From Parabacteroides chongii (lineage in GTDB: Bacteria > Bacteroidota > Bacteroidia > Bacteroidales > Tannerellaceae): 64,000 nucleotides of DNA. Made by a program: the position numbers and the translations under genes. Positions 16,813-25,827 of the stretch are shown piece by piece; within the stretch, counting starts at the first letter, position 1, and each line of letters begins with the position of its first letter. Where the stretch lies: positions 4,744,501 to 4,808,500 of the forward strand of contig NZ_CP120849.1 of NCBI RefSeq assembly GCF_029581355.1, given 5' to 3'. Below the pieces are notes generated by a model. It was not told the DNA's origin. It did not search any database and saw nothing but the letters and a program-made list of their open reading frames with translations.

Positions 16813-18465
16813 ATGGGATTATTTATAAAGAAACCGTTAGCCGCCTTGCAGGCGGAAGCCAACGAATCGGGCAGTAAAACACTCAAACGGGTATTAGGCC
16901 CCTGGAGCCTGGTCGCCCTGGGCGTAGGGGTTATCATCGGAGCCGGACTATTCTCCATTACCGGAACCGTTGCTGCCGGATATACCGGACCTGCCATCAC
17001 CTTATCATTCGCCATCGCTGCACTTGGCTGCTGTTTTGCCGGACTATGTTATGCTGAATTTGCCTCCATGATTCCGGTTGCCGGAAGTGCCTATACCTAT
17101 TCATACGCCACTATGGGAGAACTGATCGCCTGGATTATCGGGTGGGACCTTGTTCTTGAATATACGGTAGCGGCGACAACGGTCAGTATCAGTTGGAGCC
17201 GGTATCTGGTCGTCTTCCTCGAAGGGTTGGGGATTCATCTGCCGCATGCTTTAACGGCTTGTCCGTGGGATGGCGGTATTGTCAATATCCCGGCATTCCT
17301 GATCGTTGTCCTGATGAGTATCTTCCTGATCCGGGGAACGGAAGGAAGTTCGATCTTCAACGGGATTATCGTATTTCTGAAAGTTTCTGTTGTATTGGTC
17401 TTTGTCGCTTTGGGCTGGAAATATATTCAGACAGACAATTACGTTCCTTATATTCCGGCTAATACAGGAACGCTGGGAGAATATGGGTTCTCGGGAGTCT
17501 TGCGTGGAGCTGCCATCGTATTCTTTGCTTTCCTCGGCTTCGATGCCGTATCGACCGCTGCACAGGAAGCAAAAAATCCGAAACGGGATATGCCTATCGG
17601 TATTCTTGTTTCGCTGCTGGTCTGCACGATCCTTTACATGCTCTTTGCACATGTGATGACCGGAGTGGCGCACTACAGCCAGTTCAGCGGGCAGGAAGGC
17701 ATTGCACCTGTTGCCGTAGCGATCTCCCACATGGGGCATGCAGATGTTGCCGGAGTGATACAGCCGGATTATCCGTGGCTGAATAAGGCGATCGTACTGG
17801 CTATCCTGTTCGGTTACTGTTCGGTCATCATGGTTACGTTATTGGGACAAAGCCGTGTATTCCTGAGTATGAGCCGCGACGGGCTGTTGCCTCCGTTCTT
17901 CTCGCATATCAATGAGAAATTCCGCACGCCGGCACGCAGTAATTTTCTGTTTATGTTGCTGGTCGGATTGCTTGCCGCATTCGTTCCTGCACAGGTTGCG
18001 GGAGAAATGACCAGTATCGGTACCTTGTTCGCTTTTACATTGGTTTGTGCCGGTGTACTGGTGGTAAGAAAGACGATGCCGGATGTGCAGCGGGCTTTCA
18101 AGACACCGCTCGTACCGTTCGTGCCGGTTGCAGGTATCGTCACCTGTCTTTGTATGATGCTTTTCCTGCCTGCCGATACCTGGATCCGCCTCGTGTTATG
18201 GATGCTTATCGGACTTGACATCTATGCATGCTACGGTATCAAACATAGCAAACTGGAATATATGCAACAGCACCGCAGAGGAAATCTGTCACTCAATATG
18301 ATTGGGATAACCTTATCGGTATTATGTGTGATCACCGGGTTGTGGCATCAGCAGACGGTCGGTTGGGATGAGAGTAAGGTGTTGCTGATCATTTCATTTG
18401 TCTTTGCATTTACCCACCTGCCATTCTATATGATCAGGATATGGAAAGGGACGACACAAGCGTAG
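16813..18465 (+). CDS. APC-superfamily amino-acid permease (cationic amino-acid transporter type)
   Basis: This 550-residue protein has about 12-14 membrane helices. It opens with LKRVLGPWSLVALGVGVIIGAGLFSITG, the typical helix-1 unwound GxGIGAGIF motif of the APC fold, and continues with AGSAYTYSYATMGELIAWIIGWDLVLEY and FFAFLGFDAVSTAAQEAKNPKRDMP, characteristic of the CAT/YfnA subgroup. It imports or exchanges amino acids across the inner membrane; the substrate is not decided. It has its own promoter (16718) and ends 3 bp from the end of the convergent GtrA gene. Confidence 0.93.
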   Translation: MGLFIKKPLAALQAEANESGSKTLKRVLGPWSLVALGVGVIIGAGLFSITGTVAAGYTGPAITLSFAIAALGCCFAGLCYAEFASMIPVAGSAYTYSYATMGELIAWIIGWDLVLEYTVAATTVSISWSRYLVVFLEGLGIHLPHALTACPWDGGIVNIPAFLIVVLMSIFLIRGTEGSSIFNGIIVFLKVSVVLVFVALGWKYIQTDNYVPYIPANTGTLGEYGFSGVLRGAAIVFFAFLGFDAVSTAAQEAKNPKRDMPIGILVSLLVCTILYMLFAHVMTGVAHYSQFSGQEGIAPVAVAISHMGHADVAGVIQPDYPWLNKAIVLAILFGYCSVIMVTLLGQSRVFLSMSRDGLLPPFFSHINEKFRTPARSNFLFMLLVGLLAAFVPAQVAGEMTSIGTLFAFTLVCAGVLVVRKTMPDVQRAFKTPLVPFVPVAGIVTCLCMMLFLPADTWIRLVLWMLIGLDIYACYGIKHSKLEYMQQHRRGNLSLNMIGITLSVLCVITGLWHQQTVGWDESKVLLIISFVFAFTHLPFYMIRIWKGTTQA

Positions 18466-18468
18466 GAC

Positions 18469-18858
18469 TTATCCCTCCATTCTCCTAAAAGTGAGCCGTT
18501 TGTTCATCGTGAAATTGACGGCTCCGTAAACGAACATGCCCAGGAATTGTGCCAGGTATTCATTCATGTCTCCGATCTCCACCATCAGTAGCAGAGACAG
18601 GAACTGAAGGCCATAGGCACATCCGAAAGCAACGAGGAAAAGAGGAATCTCCCGTTCGAACTTTCCGCTACGGGAAGAGAATATCCAGTACTTGCTCCAG
18701 CAAAAGTTATTGATCAACGCAGCTACATATCCGGCAATGTTCGACCATAGGTAATTACAGCCGATGCCACTCATCAGCACCCAGATAACCAGGGCGGTAA
18801 TAAGTGCATTCAGTGTCCCCACAATGATAAAACGGAATATCCGTACCGATTCTTTCAT
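18469..18858 (-). CDS. GtrA-family membrane protein
   Basis: This 129-residue protein has four predicted helices and the GtrA-like pattern FIIVGTLNALITALVIWVL near the start, NNFCWSKYWIFSS in the middle and FTMNKRLTFRR at the end. GtrA-like proteins are thought to flip or help move polyprenyl-linked sugars for cell-envelope or O-antigen modification. No glycosyltransferase is adjacent, though a polyprenyl glycosylphosphotransferase is encoded at 6020. On the minus strand a TATATTTG box lies about 80 bp upstream of the start. Confidence 0.9.
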   Translation of the reverse strand: MKESVRIFRFIIVGTLNALITALVIWVLMSGIGCNYLWSNIAGYVAALINNFCWSKYWIFSSRSGKFEREIPLFLVAFGCAYGLQFLSLLLMVEIGDMNEYLAQFLGMFVYGAVNFTMNKRLTFRRMEG

Positions 18859-18972
18859 ATCAATCTCCCATAGGCCAGTGCAGCCATCTTATCAGGGGCT
18901 ATTTTAGGCATCTTACGTTAATTTTATTCATTTTTCCGTGACAAATATACGTGATTTTAAAGAGAACGGAGC

Positions 18973-19695
18973 TTAATCCGTGGAATTATTCTTCATAAAA
19001 AACTTCTCGAAAAAGGCATCCCGGTAACTGTTGCCTATCGATATTTCATACTTTCCGATGAATACATCGTTGTTATCAAACGAATCAATATGGTCGGAAT
19101 TAACGATATACGACTTGTTTGTCCGTAGAAAAACATCCTTCGGGAGCATCTCATGGATCGACTTCAGATTCATCTTCGTCACGATCCGCTGTTCGGGTGT
19201 CTGTATCACGACATAATCCTTCAGACCTTCGATGAACAGGATATTTTTCAGCTGTATCCTGAAATAACGCCGCTCCGCTTTCACAAAGATATGATCGGCA
19301 GAGACCGATTCCACCTGGTTTTTGCTGTTGTCCGTTTTCAACAAAGAATGATAGGCATGGGCTTTCTGTACCGCCCGTTTGAAACGTTCGATCTCGATCG
19401 GCTTCACCAGATAGTCGATCGCATCCACTTCATAACTGTCGAGGGCATATTCCGCATAGGCGGTAATGAAGATCACGAGTGTTTCAGACGGGATTGTCCG
19501 GGCAAACTCCAAGCCGTTCACGCCGGGCATCTTGATGTCGAGAAAGACCAGGTCGACCGGGCTTGCCTGCATAAACTTACCCGCAGAAACAGCATCCCCG
19601 AAACTCCCGCACAAAGACAACGCCGGTGTATCCTGTACCAACAGTTGGATGGCCTTGCGGCCCAATGGTTCATCATCTACAATGATACAATTCAT
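18973..19695 (-). CDS. LytTR-family response regulator (cassette 1)
   Basis: This 240-residue protein has an N-terminal receiver (about 1-120) with the acidic pair near the start (IIVDDEP), phosphoacceptor Asp in LVFLDIKMPGVNG, Thr in VIFITAY and Lys in DYLVKPIEIERF. The C-terminal LytTR DNA-binding domain (about 140-238) contains FIEGLKDYVVIQT and FLRTNKSYIVN. It is the last gene of a three-gene cassette: pseudokinase, kinase, regulator, with 8 bp between kinase and regulator. Targets are unknown. Confidence 0.95.
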   Translation of the reverse strand: MNCIIVDDEPLGRKAIQLLVQDTPALSLCGSFGDAVSAGKFMQASPVDLVFLDIKMPGVNGLEFARTIPSETLVIFITAYAEYALDSYEVDAIDYLVKPIEIERFKRAVQKAHAYHSLLKTDNSKNQVESVSADHIFVKAERRYFRIQLKNILFIEGLKDYVVIQTPEQRIVTKMNLKSIHEMLPKDVFLRTNKSYIVNSDHIDSFDNNDVFIGKYEISIGNSYRDAFFEKFFMKNNSTD

Positions 19696-19703
19696 ATAAT
19701 TAT

Positions 19704-20750
19704 CTATTTTAGTTTTAAACGGAGATTTATTGTATATGTTATGTCGGTTTCATCTATTTCCAGAGAACAATCCGTATCGTACAGAAGTTGCAGGCGACGG
19801 CGGATATTGGCAAGCCCTATCCCCCCGTCTGCCGCCTTTTCTTTCTGTTCCGCCGGTTTGGAGTTGAGGCAGATAAAGATGAGCGCAGCTTCCTCCACCT
19901 TGAAATAAAGATGCACATAAGACAGCTTCTCATTATCGTTATTATGTTTCACGGCATTCTCCACAAAAGGGATGAACAATAAAGGAGGAACGGTTATATC
20001 CGCAATCTCCCCTTCCGTCGAGATGATAAAGTCGAAATTATCACGCCGTATCTTTTCCAGATTGAGATAATCGTTCAGGAAATGGATGTCGTCAGCCAGG
20101 AATACCTTCTCTGAAGTGCTGTCCTTTAACTGGTACTTTAGCAGATCTTTCAGTTTGGACAGGACATGCACTGCCTCCACCGGGTTTTCTCGTATCAGCA
20201 CATTCGCATTATTCAGCATATTGAACAGGAAATGCGGATTGATCTGATTCTTTAACTGTTCCAGTTCCGACTGCATCGTCGCATTCTTCAATTCGTCGAT
20301 CCGCTGCCCGTATTTCACATAATCCTGGAAGACGATCACAGCCGAAGCACCGGCAATGATCAGGCACAATTGAATAATGGACGAGATGAAAAAGAAAGCG
20401 GCTAACCAAAATTGGAACAACTCATATTCTTCCTCAATCGCTTCTTTCCGCAATATATAAGAGAACAAAAGTGCCAAAAGAATCACCAACACAACAGAAA
20501 TCACATAAGTTCCAACCTTATTTTTCAGCAATAAACGGGGTGTGAGGACAAATACGCTCAAATAGATCGGGACGAGCAACAAAGCACTCTGAATGACATT
20601 GCTTACCAGGAAGCGGCTGTCTTCTATTACATCGACATAAAAATTTACAGACAGAATGATTACGCTAAGAACGAACAGCAGGATATGTCGGCAAATCCTG
20701 TAACGAGGATCGACCAGCAAGCGTAACAGAAAACCGGATGTATTCTTCAT
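19704..20750 (-). CDS. LytS-type sensor histidine kinase (cassette 1, canonical)
   Basis: This 348-residue protein has four membrane helices (about 20-155), then a His_kinase (PF06580) dimerisation region with LEQLKNQINPHFLFNMLNNAN, where His173 is the expected phosphoacceptor, and an HATPase_c domain with N-box PPLLFIPFVENAVKHN and G-box GIGLANIRRRL. No extracellular sensor domain is present, so the signal is probably sensed in or at the membrane. Its start codon overlaps the stop of the upstream pseudokinase (ATGA at 20747-20750), which implies translational coupling and a 1:1 product ratio. Confidence 0.95.
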   Translation of the reverse strand: MKNTSGFLLRLLVDPRYRICRHILLFVLSVIILSVNFYVDVIEDSRFLVSNVIQSALLLVPIYLSVFVLTPRLLLKNKVGTYVISVVLVILLALLFSYILRKEAIEEEYELFQFWLAAFFFISSIIQLCLIIAGASAVIVFQDYVKYGQRIDELKNATMQSELEQLKNQINPHFLFNMLNNANVLIRENPVEAVHVLSKLKDLLKYQLKDSTSEKVFLADDIHFLNDYLNLEKIRRDNFDFIISTEGEIADITVPPLLFIPFVENAVKHNNDNEKLSYVHLYFKVEEAALIFICLNSKPAEQKEKAADGGIGLANIRRRLQLLYDTDCSLEIDETDITYTINLRLKLK

Positions 20751-21835
20751 AGCTTTATATACAAATTCGTTCTACAAATAGCTCCCTCATCCACCGTATC
20801 CAGCGTATAGGATTCTTTAAACAACAAGCTCAAGCGATGCCTTATATCTTCCAGCTCCCGACCGTTTTCCGGATCTTTATCCGTTATTCCCGGAGCAAAA
20901 CAGATACAGGAAAAGAATAGCTCCTTTTCTCCGGCACGGAAAGTGAAATGAATATCCATCGGTGAACTTACCGACGGCAACAGTTTCACATAATAGATAG
21001 CAAACGGGATAAATAGCAAAGGCGGCACCAGTTTACGACTAAGCTTCCCCTCCTTCGTCACTGTAAAGTTCAAGCCCGTGTAACGAACCTTCGCCAAATC
21101 AAGAAAGTTTTCGATAAATGAAATTTCAGAGATAAGCAGTACCTTCTCCCGCTTTCCGTCATACAGCTGATAACGAAGTAGCTTACTCAATTTCATCAAT
21201 ATCATAGAAGCCTGCCCAGGGTCATTGGGTGTTTGCTCCCCTGCTTCGTCAAGCATATTGAAAAGGAACTCCGGATTTATCTGATCCTTCAAAGATTCCA
21301 GCTCCGTTTTCAGGCTCTCTTTCTCCAGTTCGTTCTTCCGCTTGCTGAACTGCATCCAACGGCGCAACAGAATCGTAATGGACGTCCCGGCAATCAGAAG
21401 TGCATACAGGAAGAAGTTTCCAGCTATTTCCATCGCCGGTATCCGGTCTTTATAGAAATAAGAATAATGTGTCGGCTCCTGGTCGTAATACCGCGTTACT
21501 CCATAATCGGCCCCCAAAGAGATCAGTATCATCAGGAAGATGAGCAGGGAGACAGTAATCGTGTAAAGCACATACCGGTTCTTCAACAGCAGTTCCGGCA
21601 ACAAAACATACAGATGCAGATAAACTCCTCCCAGATAAGAAACAAGTAATGCCAGGCTAACATACCAAACCATATGATCCACCTGATCCAAAAAAACCGC
21701 GCAGGTAAGAAAAGGCAGATTGAACGACACGAACACGAAAAACAGTATAAGCAGCAAATGTCTCGCTACCCTGTATTTCCTGTCGATCAGAAAATTGATC
21801 ATAAAACTATTATAGGTCCCTTCCGACTTCGGCAT
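20747..21835 (-). CDS. LytS-type histidine kinase homologue lacking catalytic residues (pseudokinase)
   Basis: This 362-residue protein is a full-length homologue of the kinase that follows it: the same four-helix N-terminus (FLIDRKYRVARHLLLIL versus LVDPRYRICRHILLFVL) and the same dimerisation helix. However, the phosphoacceptor position reads INPEFLFNML, with Glu189 in place of His; the N-box reads PFAIYYVKLLP instead of PFVENAVKH; and the glycine box reads GRELEDIRHRL. All three activity motifs are therefore lost while length and fold pattern are kept, with no frameshift. It overlaps the active kinase by 4 bp. A heterodimeric regulator or sensor subunit of that kinase is the natural inference. 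Confidence 0.9.
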   Translation of the reverse strand: MPKSEGTYNSFMINFLIDRKYRVARHLLLILFFVFVSFNLPFLTCAVFLDQVDHMVWYVSLALLVSYLGGVYLHLYVLLPELLLKNRYVLYTITVSLLIFLMILISLGADYGVTRYYDQEPTHYSYFYKDRIPAMEIAGNFFLYALLIAGTSITILLRRWMQFSKRKNELEKESLKTELESLKDQINPEFLFNMLDEAGEQTPNDPGQASMILMKLSKLLRYQLYDGKREKVLLISEISFIENFLDLAKVRYTGLNFTVTKEGKLSRKLVPPLLFIPFAIYYVKLLPSVSSPMDIHFTFRAGEKELFFSCICFAPGITDKDPENGRELEDIRHRLSLLFKESYTLDTVDEGAICRTNLYIKL

Positions 21836-21929
21836 AACACGAACTTAATTTATATATGAGAAGTAAAGGTGCTACATTTCCCGGTAATAACAAAACGATC
21901 CCACCCGATTTATCAAAAATGTCATCGAC

Positions 21930-22832
21930 TTAGAAACCATATTTCAAGGCCAGACTTGCATAAAAGGAAGGCATGAAATGCGGATCATATTCATCTCCTT
22001 TGAAGAATGCTTTCAATGTCCGGTCGCTATAATAAGCGGCACGGTAAGCCGACACTCCGACCGTCAGCGGGATGGAGAACGATTTCGACAAGACCAGTTC
22101 GGGTTGAAGTCCGCAGACGACATACTGCTGTGTAAATATCTGATCTTTCCCGCCATGCTCCACCAAAGCCATCATTCCGCCCATCGAAGCGATCAGCTTC
22201 AGGCGCATCAACTTATGCAGCTGGATACCGCCCGACAGCTCGATCCCGTCCATCATCGAGACATTCACCATATAACGTCCCTCGATCCGCCAATCCACGA
22301 AAGCTGCCGGGAAGACCATCGGATAACCGAACGTCGTGTTCAACGCCAGTCCCATCCCCACATCGAGGTTCTCCCGCAGATGCCAGATCGCAGCTGCCAT
22401 GCCTATTCCCATAAGATTATTGAAACGGATATACGACAGGTTGGGCGTATCCATGAATGTCCCCACCCCGACACTTGCCAGCAGCGACCATTTTTTATTC
22501 AACGGGCGGATATACGACACTGCCAGTTGGGCATTGAATATCTCTTTCAGATCGACATACCCCGCCAGGTTCTTGTTATTCATCGATGCGTACGTTGCGC
22601 CCACTCCCACCATCCAGGCGGTCGGATGGTTATTTTCATCCATCTTCATAGACAGGGGGATATTCACGCCTCCCTGTATCACCTTCATATCCCCTTTGCC
22701 GCCAACCTTTTGGTTATCCGCATCTCGGAAGCCGGAAGAGCCGATATATTCAGTCTTCAGCCAAACCTGGGCATTCCCACACTGACATACAGAAACAAAC
22801 AGTAAAATCATCCACAACCATGCAGTCTTCAT
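21930..22832 (-). CDS. outer-membrane beta-barrel protein (DUF6268-like)
   Basis: This 300-residue protein has a signal peptide (cleavage after CGNA) and alternating amphipathic strands ending in an aromatic residue (LKYGF at the C-terminus), typical of outer-membrane barrels in Bacteroidota. Strands with LLASVGVGTFMD, GIGMAAAIW and GMGLALNTTFGYP resemble the DUF6268 family, but that name is from memory of the pattern and not searched. It sits between the two LytTR cassettes, 97 bp upstream of the pseudokinase gene's start in chromosomal order, and may be regulated by one of them. Function unknown. Confidence 0.75.
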   Translation of the reverse strand: MKTAWLWMILLFVSVCQCGNAQVWLKTEYIGSSGFRDADNQKVGGKGDMKVIQGGVNIPLSMKMDENNHPTAWMVGVGATYASMNNKNLAGYVDLKEIFNAQLAVSYIRPLNKKWSLLASVGVGTFMDTPNLSYIRFNNLMGIGMAAAIWHLRENLDVGMGLALNTTFGYPMVFPAAFVDWRIEGRYMVNVSMMDGIELSGGIQLHKLMRLKLIASMGGMMALVEHGGKDQIFTQQYVVCGLQPELVLSKSFSIPLTVGVSAYRAAYYSDRTLKAFFKGDEYDPHFMPSFYASLALKYGF

Positions 22833-22959
22833 ACCTTATTCACTTTAAGTTTACAGTTTAATACGCTGCAAAACTATTCGAACAAAGCATGGCGCTGCAG
22901 ATTAATAGACAAACACGGGGATAATAATAGACCAAACGCAGGTTTCAGTATATAACGGA

Positions 22960-23727
22960 CTACAAACTACCCGTAAACCACTCCTTAAACTCGGACACAC
23001 GCGCTTTGCTGACCAGTATCTTGTCCTGCACGGGGAATTTGAGGTTCACAGACAGGCGCCCGTTAAACCAAAGGTCGATATCCAATATGGCTTTCCGGGA
23101 AATAAGATACTGGCGGTTCACCCGGAAGAAGAGATTCGGATTCAGGCAATCGGACAACTCATCGAGCGTTTGGGTAAAAGTATATTCCTTGCCGTCGCCG
23201 ACTACCGCTTTCACGAGTCCGTCGTTGATATAAAAGAACAAGATCATATCGACCGATAAAGGGAATAACTTATCTCCTTTCACCGGAACCAAAAAATGCG
23301 TCTTATAACTCTCCTGGCGTTTCAGGAGATGGACGAGGCGGCTATAGTCGAACTCCTTCGCCGGAGTTTCCGAACGTAAAAGTTTCAGCTTTCCGATCGC
23401 TTTCCGGATGTCGCTCTGCCCGATCGGCTTCAGCAGGTAATCGATGCTGTTCACTTTAAATGCGCGCAAAGCATACTCGTCGTAGGCTGTCGTGAAAATG
23501 ATCGGACAGGAAATATCCACCTGCTCGAATATCTCGAAAGAAGAGCCGTCCGCCAAATGAATATCCAGGAATACCAGGTCGGGAGCCTCATGGATACGGA
23601 ACCAGTCGGCGCTCTCCGCGATACTGTCCAACACTGCCACGACCTCTATATCCGGAGCCACCTCCGAAAGCAACGCCACCAGATTGCGTACGGCAGCCTT
23701 TTCGTCTTCTATGATCACTGCATTCAT
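22960..23727 (-). CDS. LytTR-family response regulator (cassette 2)
   Basis: This 255-residue regulator has a receiver domain with IIEDEKAAVRNL at the start, phosphoacceptor Asp in LVFLDIHLADGSSFE, Thr in IFTTAYDEYA and Lys in DYLLKPIGQSDI, then a LytTR DNA-binding domain (about 150-250) with FYINDGLVKAVV and FFRVNRQYLISRKAI. Its start overlaps the kinase stop by 4 bp (23724-23727). The cassette is next to the metal efflux genes, whose expression it may control; that is an inference from position. Confidence 0.95.
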   Translation of the reverse strand: MNAVIIEDEKAAVRNLVALLSEVAPDIEVVAVLDSIAESADWFRIHEAPDLVFLDIHLADGSSFEIFEQVDISCPIIFTTAYDEYALRAFKVNSIDYLLKPIGQSDIRKAIGKLKLLRSETPAKEFDYSRLVHLLKRQESYKTHFLVPVKGDKLFPLSVDMILFFYINDGLVKAVVGDGKEYTFTQTLDELSDCLNPNLFFRVNRQYLISRKAILDIDLWFNGRLSVNLKFPVQDKILVSKARVSEFKEWFTGSL

Positions 23728-24761
23728 ATCAATGGAATAGTTACGATAAATGTATTATTGTCTTCACGCACCTCTATCTCTTCTTTGAACAGGAGGCTGT
23801 AGCGTTTGGCCAGGTTGGCGAGTCCTATCTGCAAACCGCCGCTTGCCGTCTTCTTGCGCTGGATCGGATTGCTGACTGTCAGTTGTTTCCCTGTAGTACA
23901 GACCCGGATGACCAGCGGATGCCGGTTACTGATCTCATTATGCTTGACTGCGTTCTCTATCAACAACTGGACAGACATCGGGGGAAGCTGAAGCGTCTCC
24001 GCCTCTTCTTCTATCCGGATATCGAACTCCAGGTTATCTTCATAACGCATCTTCAACAGGAAGTTGTAAGCACTGACAAACTCCATTTCCTCCCGCAAAG
24101 TGACGCTCATGCACTCGTTGCCCTGCAAGGTATAGCGAAGGACGCGCGACAGCTCCTGCAAATAATCCTGCGCCTTGTCCGGTGTTTCGCGGATCAGCGA
24201 GCGCAAGGTATTCAGCGAGTTGAACAACATGTGCGGGTTCAGCTGGTTCTTCAGCGCCTCAAACTGATTGACCAGATTCTCGCTACGGAGTTGCTCGTTC
24301 TCGACCGACACCTGCTGGCTTTTTCGGATCAGGTGGATCATATAGCAACTTCCCGTAACGATACAGGTGATGATGAAATCGCGCAACGGATGCAGATAAT
24401 GATGTACCATCGCATCGATGGCGGGAATATCAAACTGATGGTGCAGAAAGACAAACCCCTGTCCCATCAGGTTGCTGGCAAAGCCCGTCAGGACAAACGA
24501 CAAGATCATCTTCCCCCATGTGATCCGTGCCGTCGGACGGTTGAAGCCGAACAGAACCGTATTCATGGCAAACAGGATCAGCAACGAGACGAAAGTAAAA
24601 AGAATCTCGTTGGCTACATCTGCCATGCTCATTCCCGAAAACAAACTGTTCTGCCCCGAATGGTCGAATAACGAAATCAGTTCCGGGAAATGAGTCAGGA
24701 ACGCCACCACTACGGAGATGACGACGACTGCCAATACATATTTATCTATATTTACTTTCAT
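23724..24761 (-). CDS. LytS-type sensor histidine kinase (cassette 2)
   Basis: This 345-residue protein has four membrane helices (about 8-150), then FEALKNQLNPHMLFNSLNTLRSLI with the phosphoacceptor His, N-box MSVQLLIENAVKHN and glycine-rich GLQIGLANLAKRYSLLF. All catalytic features are intact, in contrast to the pseudokinase of cassette 1. It begins 13 bp after the end of the efflux adaptor gene on the same strand, so efflux genes and this two-component system may be one transcript. Confidence 0.95.
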   Translation of the reverse strand: MKVNIDKYVLAVVVISVVVAFLTHFPELISLFDHSGQNSLFSGMSMADVANEILFTFVSLLILFAMNTVLFGFNRPTARITWGKMILSFVLTGFASNLMGQGFVFLHHQFDIPAIDAMVHHYLHPLRDFIITCIVTGSCYMIHLIRKSQQVSVENEQLRSENLVNQFEALKNQLNPHMLFNSLNTLRSLIRETPDKAQDYLQELSRVLRYTLQGNECMSVTLREEMEFVSAYNFLLKMRYEDNLEFDIRIEEEAETLQLPPMSVQLLIENAVKHNEISNRHPLVIRVCTTGKQLTVSNPIQRKKTASGGLQIGLANLAKRYSLLFKEEIEVREDNNTFIVTIPLI

Positions 24762-24774
24762 GCCACAAAGATAC

Positions 24775-25692
24775 TTATTTCTTTTCTACACGCGCCGTTA
24801 CATACATGCCCGGACGGAAACGTTCGTTATTTCCTTTTACCTTTGCATAGATTTCGAGGGAACGGTTGACTGCATCCACCTCCTGCCCGATCGACAGCAG
24901 AGTTGCATCGAACGTCTTTTCTCCCATACCGTTCACACGGAACCGGATACGGCTGCCGGGAGTCAGGTCGTCCAGGTCTTTCTCGTAAGCAGTCAGGCAA
25001 AGAAGCGTTTCTCCTTTGTCGATCACTTCGCAAACAGGCTCACCGGCAGGGATGTATTTCCCCAAATTCACCGGCATTCCGGCAATATAGCCGTTCAGTG
25101 GCGATTGGATCTCCAGATAGGGACGGATACCGTTTTTGAGCAGGTCCTCGGGCTGGATATTCAACAGAGTCAGTTGCGCCGCGGCAGCTTCCAGGCGGCT
25201 TTTCATGGAGAGATAATCGGCCTTGCTCTGCTGGAACCGTTTCTGTGAAGCGGCTTCCTGCGAACTCAGCCGTTCCTGGCGATGATATTCGGCTGCCAGA
25301 TATTCCGTCTGTGCATGCGCATCCAAATAGGTTTGCTGCAAGAGAATAAAGTCCGGATTTTCGAGCGTGACCAGGACAGTTCCTTTCTTTACATAATCAC
25401 CCGGCAGCAACGAAGTCGTGTGTACAGTGCCGCCCATAGTCAAGGTGACGGTGGCATGGCGCTGGGGAGGGACGATCATTTTTCCGTTGAAAGAAGAATG
25501 GTTCGCCATGGCCGTAGCCGACGTGACGGCATCCACACCCGCGGAATCTTCAGTAACCGGGATAGTTTCCTCTACAGATTCAATGGCAACCGGGCGAACG
25601 CCTTCATCCGGCTCTACGTTTTCATTGTTTTTGACTGGTGCATTGCAGGCCACCAACAATAAGGTTGTTATCGGTATTAAGATTGTTTTCAT
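24775..25692 (-). CDS. RND efflux periplasmic adaptor (membrane fusion protein), lipoprotein
   Basis: This 305-residue protein has a lipobox (LLVAC, Cys16). It carries the membrane-fusion-protein order: lipoyl-like half (HATVTLTMGGTVHTTSLLPGDYVKKGTVLVTLENPDF), an alpha-helical hairpin (about 120-170, coiled coil with many Q/E/A), the second lipoyl half (SPLNGYIAGMPVNLGKYIPAGEPV) and beta-barrel and membrane-proximal parts ending GMYVTARVEKK. It is short for the CusB/CzcB family, usually 380 residues or more, and lacks the N-terminal metal-binding extension. It follows the fused pump gene after 135 bp. Confidence 0.9.
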   Translation of the reverse strand: MKTILIPITTLLLVACNAPVKNNENVEPDEGVRPVAIESVEETIPVTEDSAGVDAVTSATAMANHSSFNGKMIVPPQRHATVTLTMGGTVHTTSLLPGDYVKKGTVLVTLENPDFILLQQTYLDAHAQTEYLAAEYHRQERLSSQEAASQKRFQQSKADYLSMKSRLEAAAAQLTLLNIQPEDLLKNGIRPYLEIQSPLNGYIAGMPVNLGKYIPAGEPVCEVIDKGETLLCLTAYEKDLDDLTPGSRIRFRVNGMGEKTFDATLLSIGQEVDAVNRSLEIYAKVKGNNERFRPGMYVTARVEKK

Positions 25693-25787
25693 TTTGTCTG
25701 TTTATCTATCTAATTGTATTATTTATTTCATTACCTATAAATACATCCGAACAAGATTTATTTTTCTTTCGGAAGGAATCCGGATTT

Positions 25788-25819
25788 CTCTCGGGAGAAA
25801 ATATAATTTCTCCCGAAAG
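25788..25819 (-). promoter_or_regulatory. intercistronic hairpin between pump and adaptor genes
   Basis: TCGGGAGAAA (25791-25800) pairs perfectly with TTTCTCCCGA (25807-25816) and the stem extends 3 bp with a G-U pair on the minus-strand RNA. It begins 9 bases after the pump stop codon and has no U-run after it on that strand, so it looks like an mRNA-stabilising or attenuating stem and not a full terminator. Confidence 0.5.
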
Positions 25820-25827
25820 GACTTTTT

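Noticed and set aside
17251..17739. 162-codon minus-strand frame inside the amino-acid permease gene
   Set aside because: Antisense of a clear permease; composition dominated by Arg, Asp and Gln, without family pattern.
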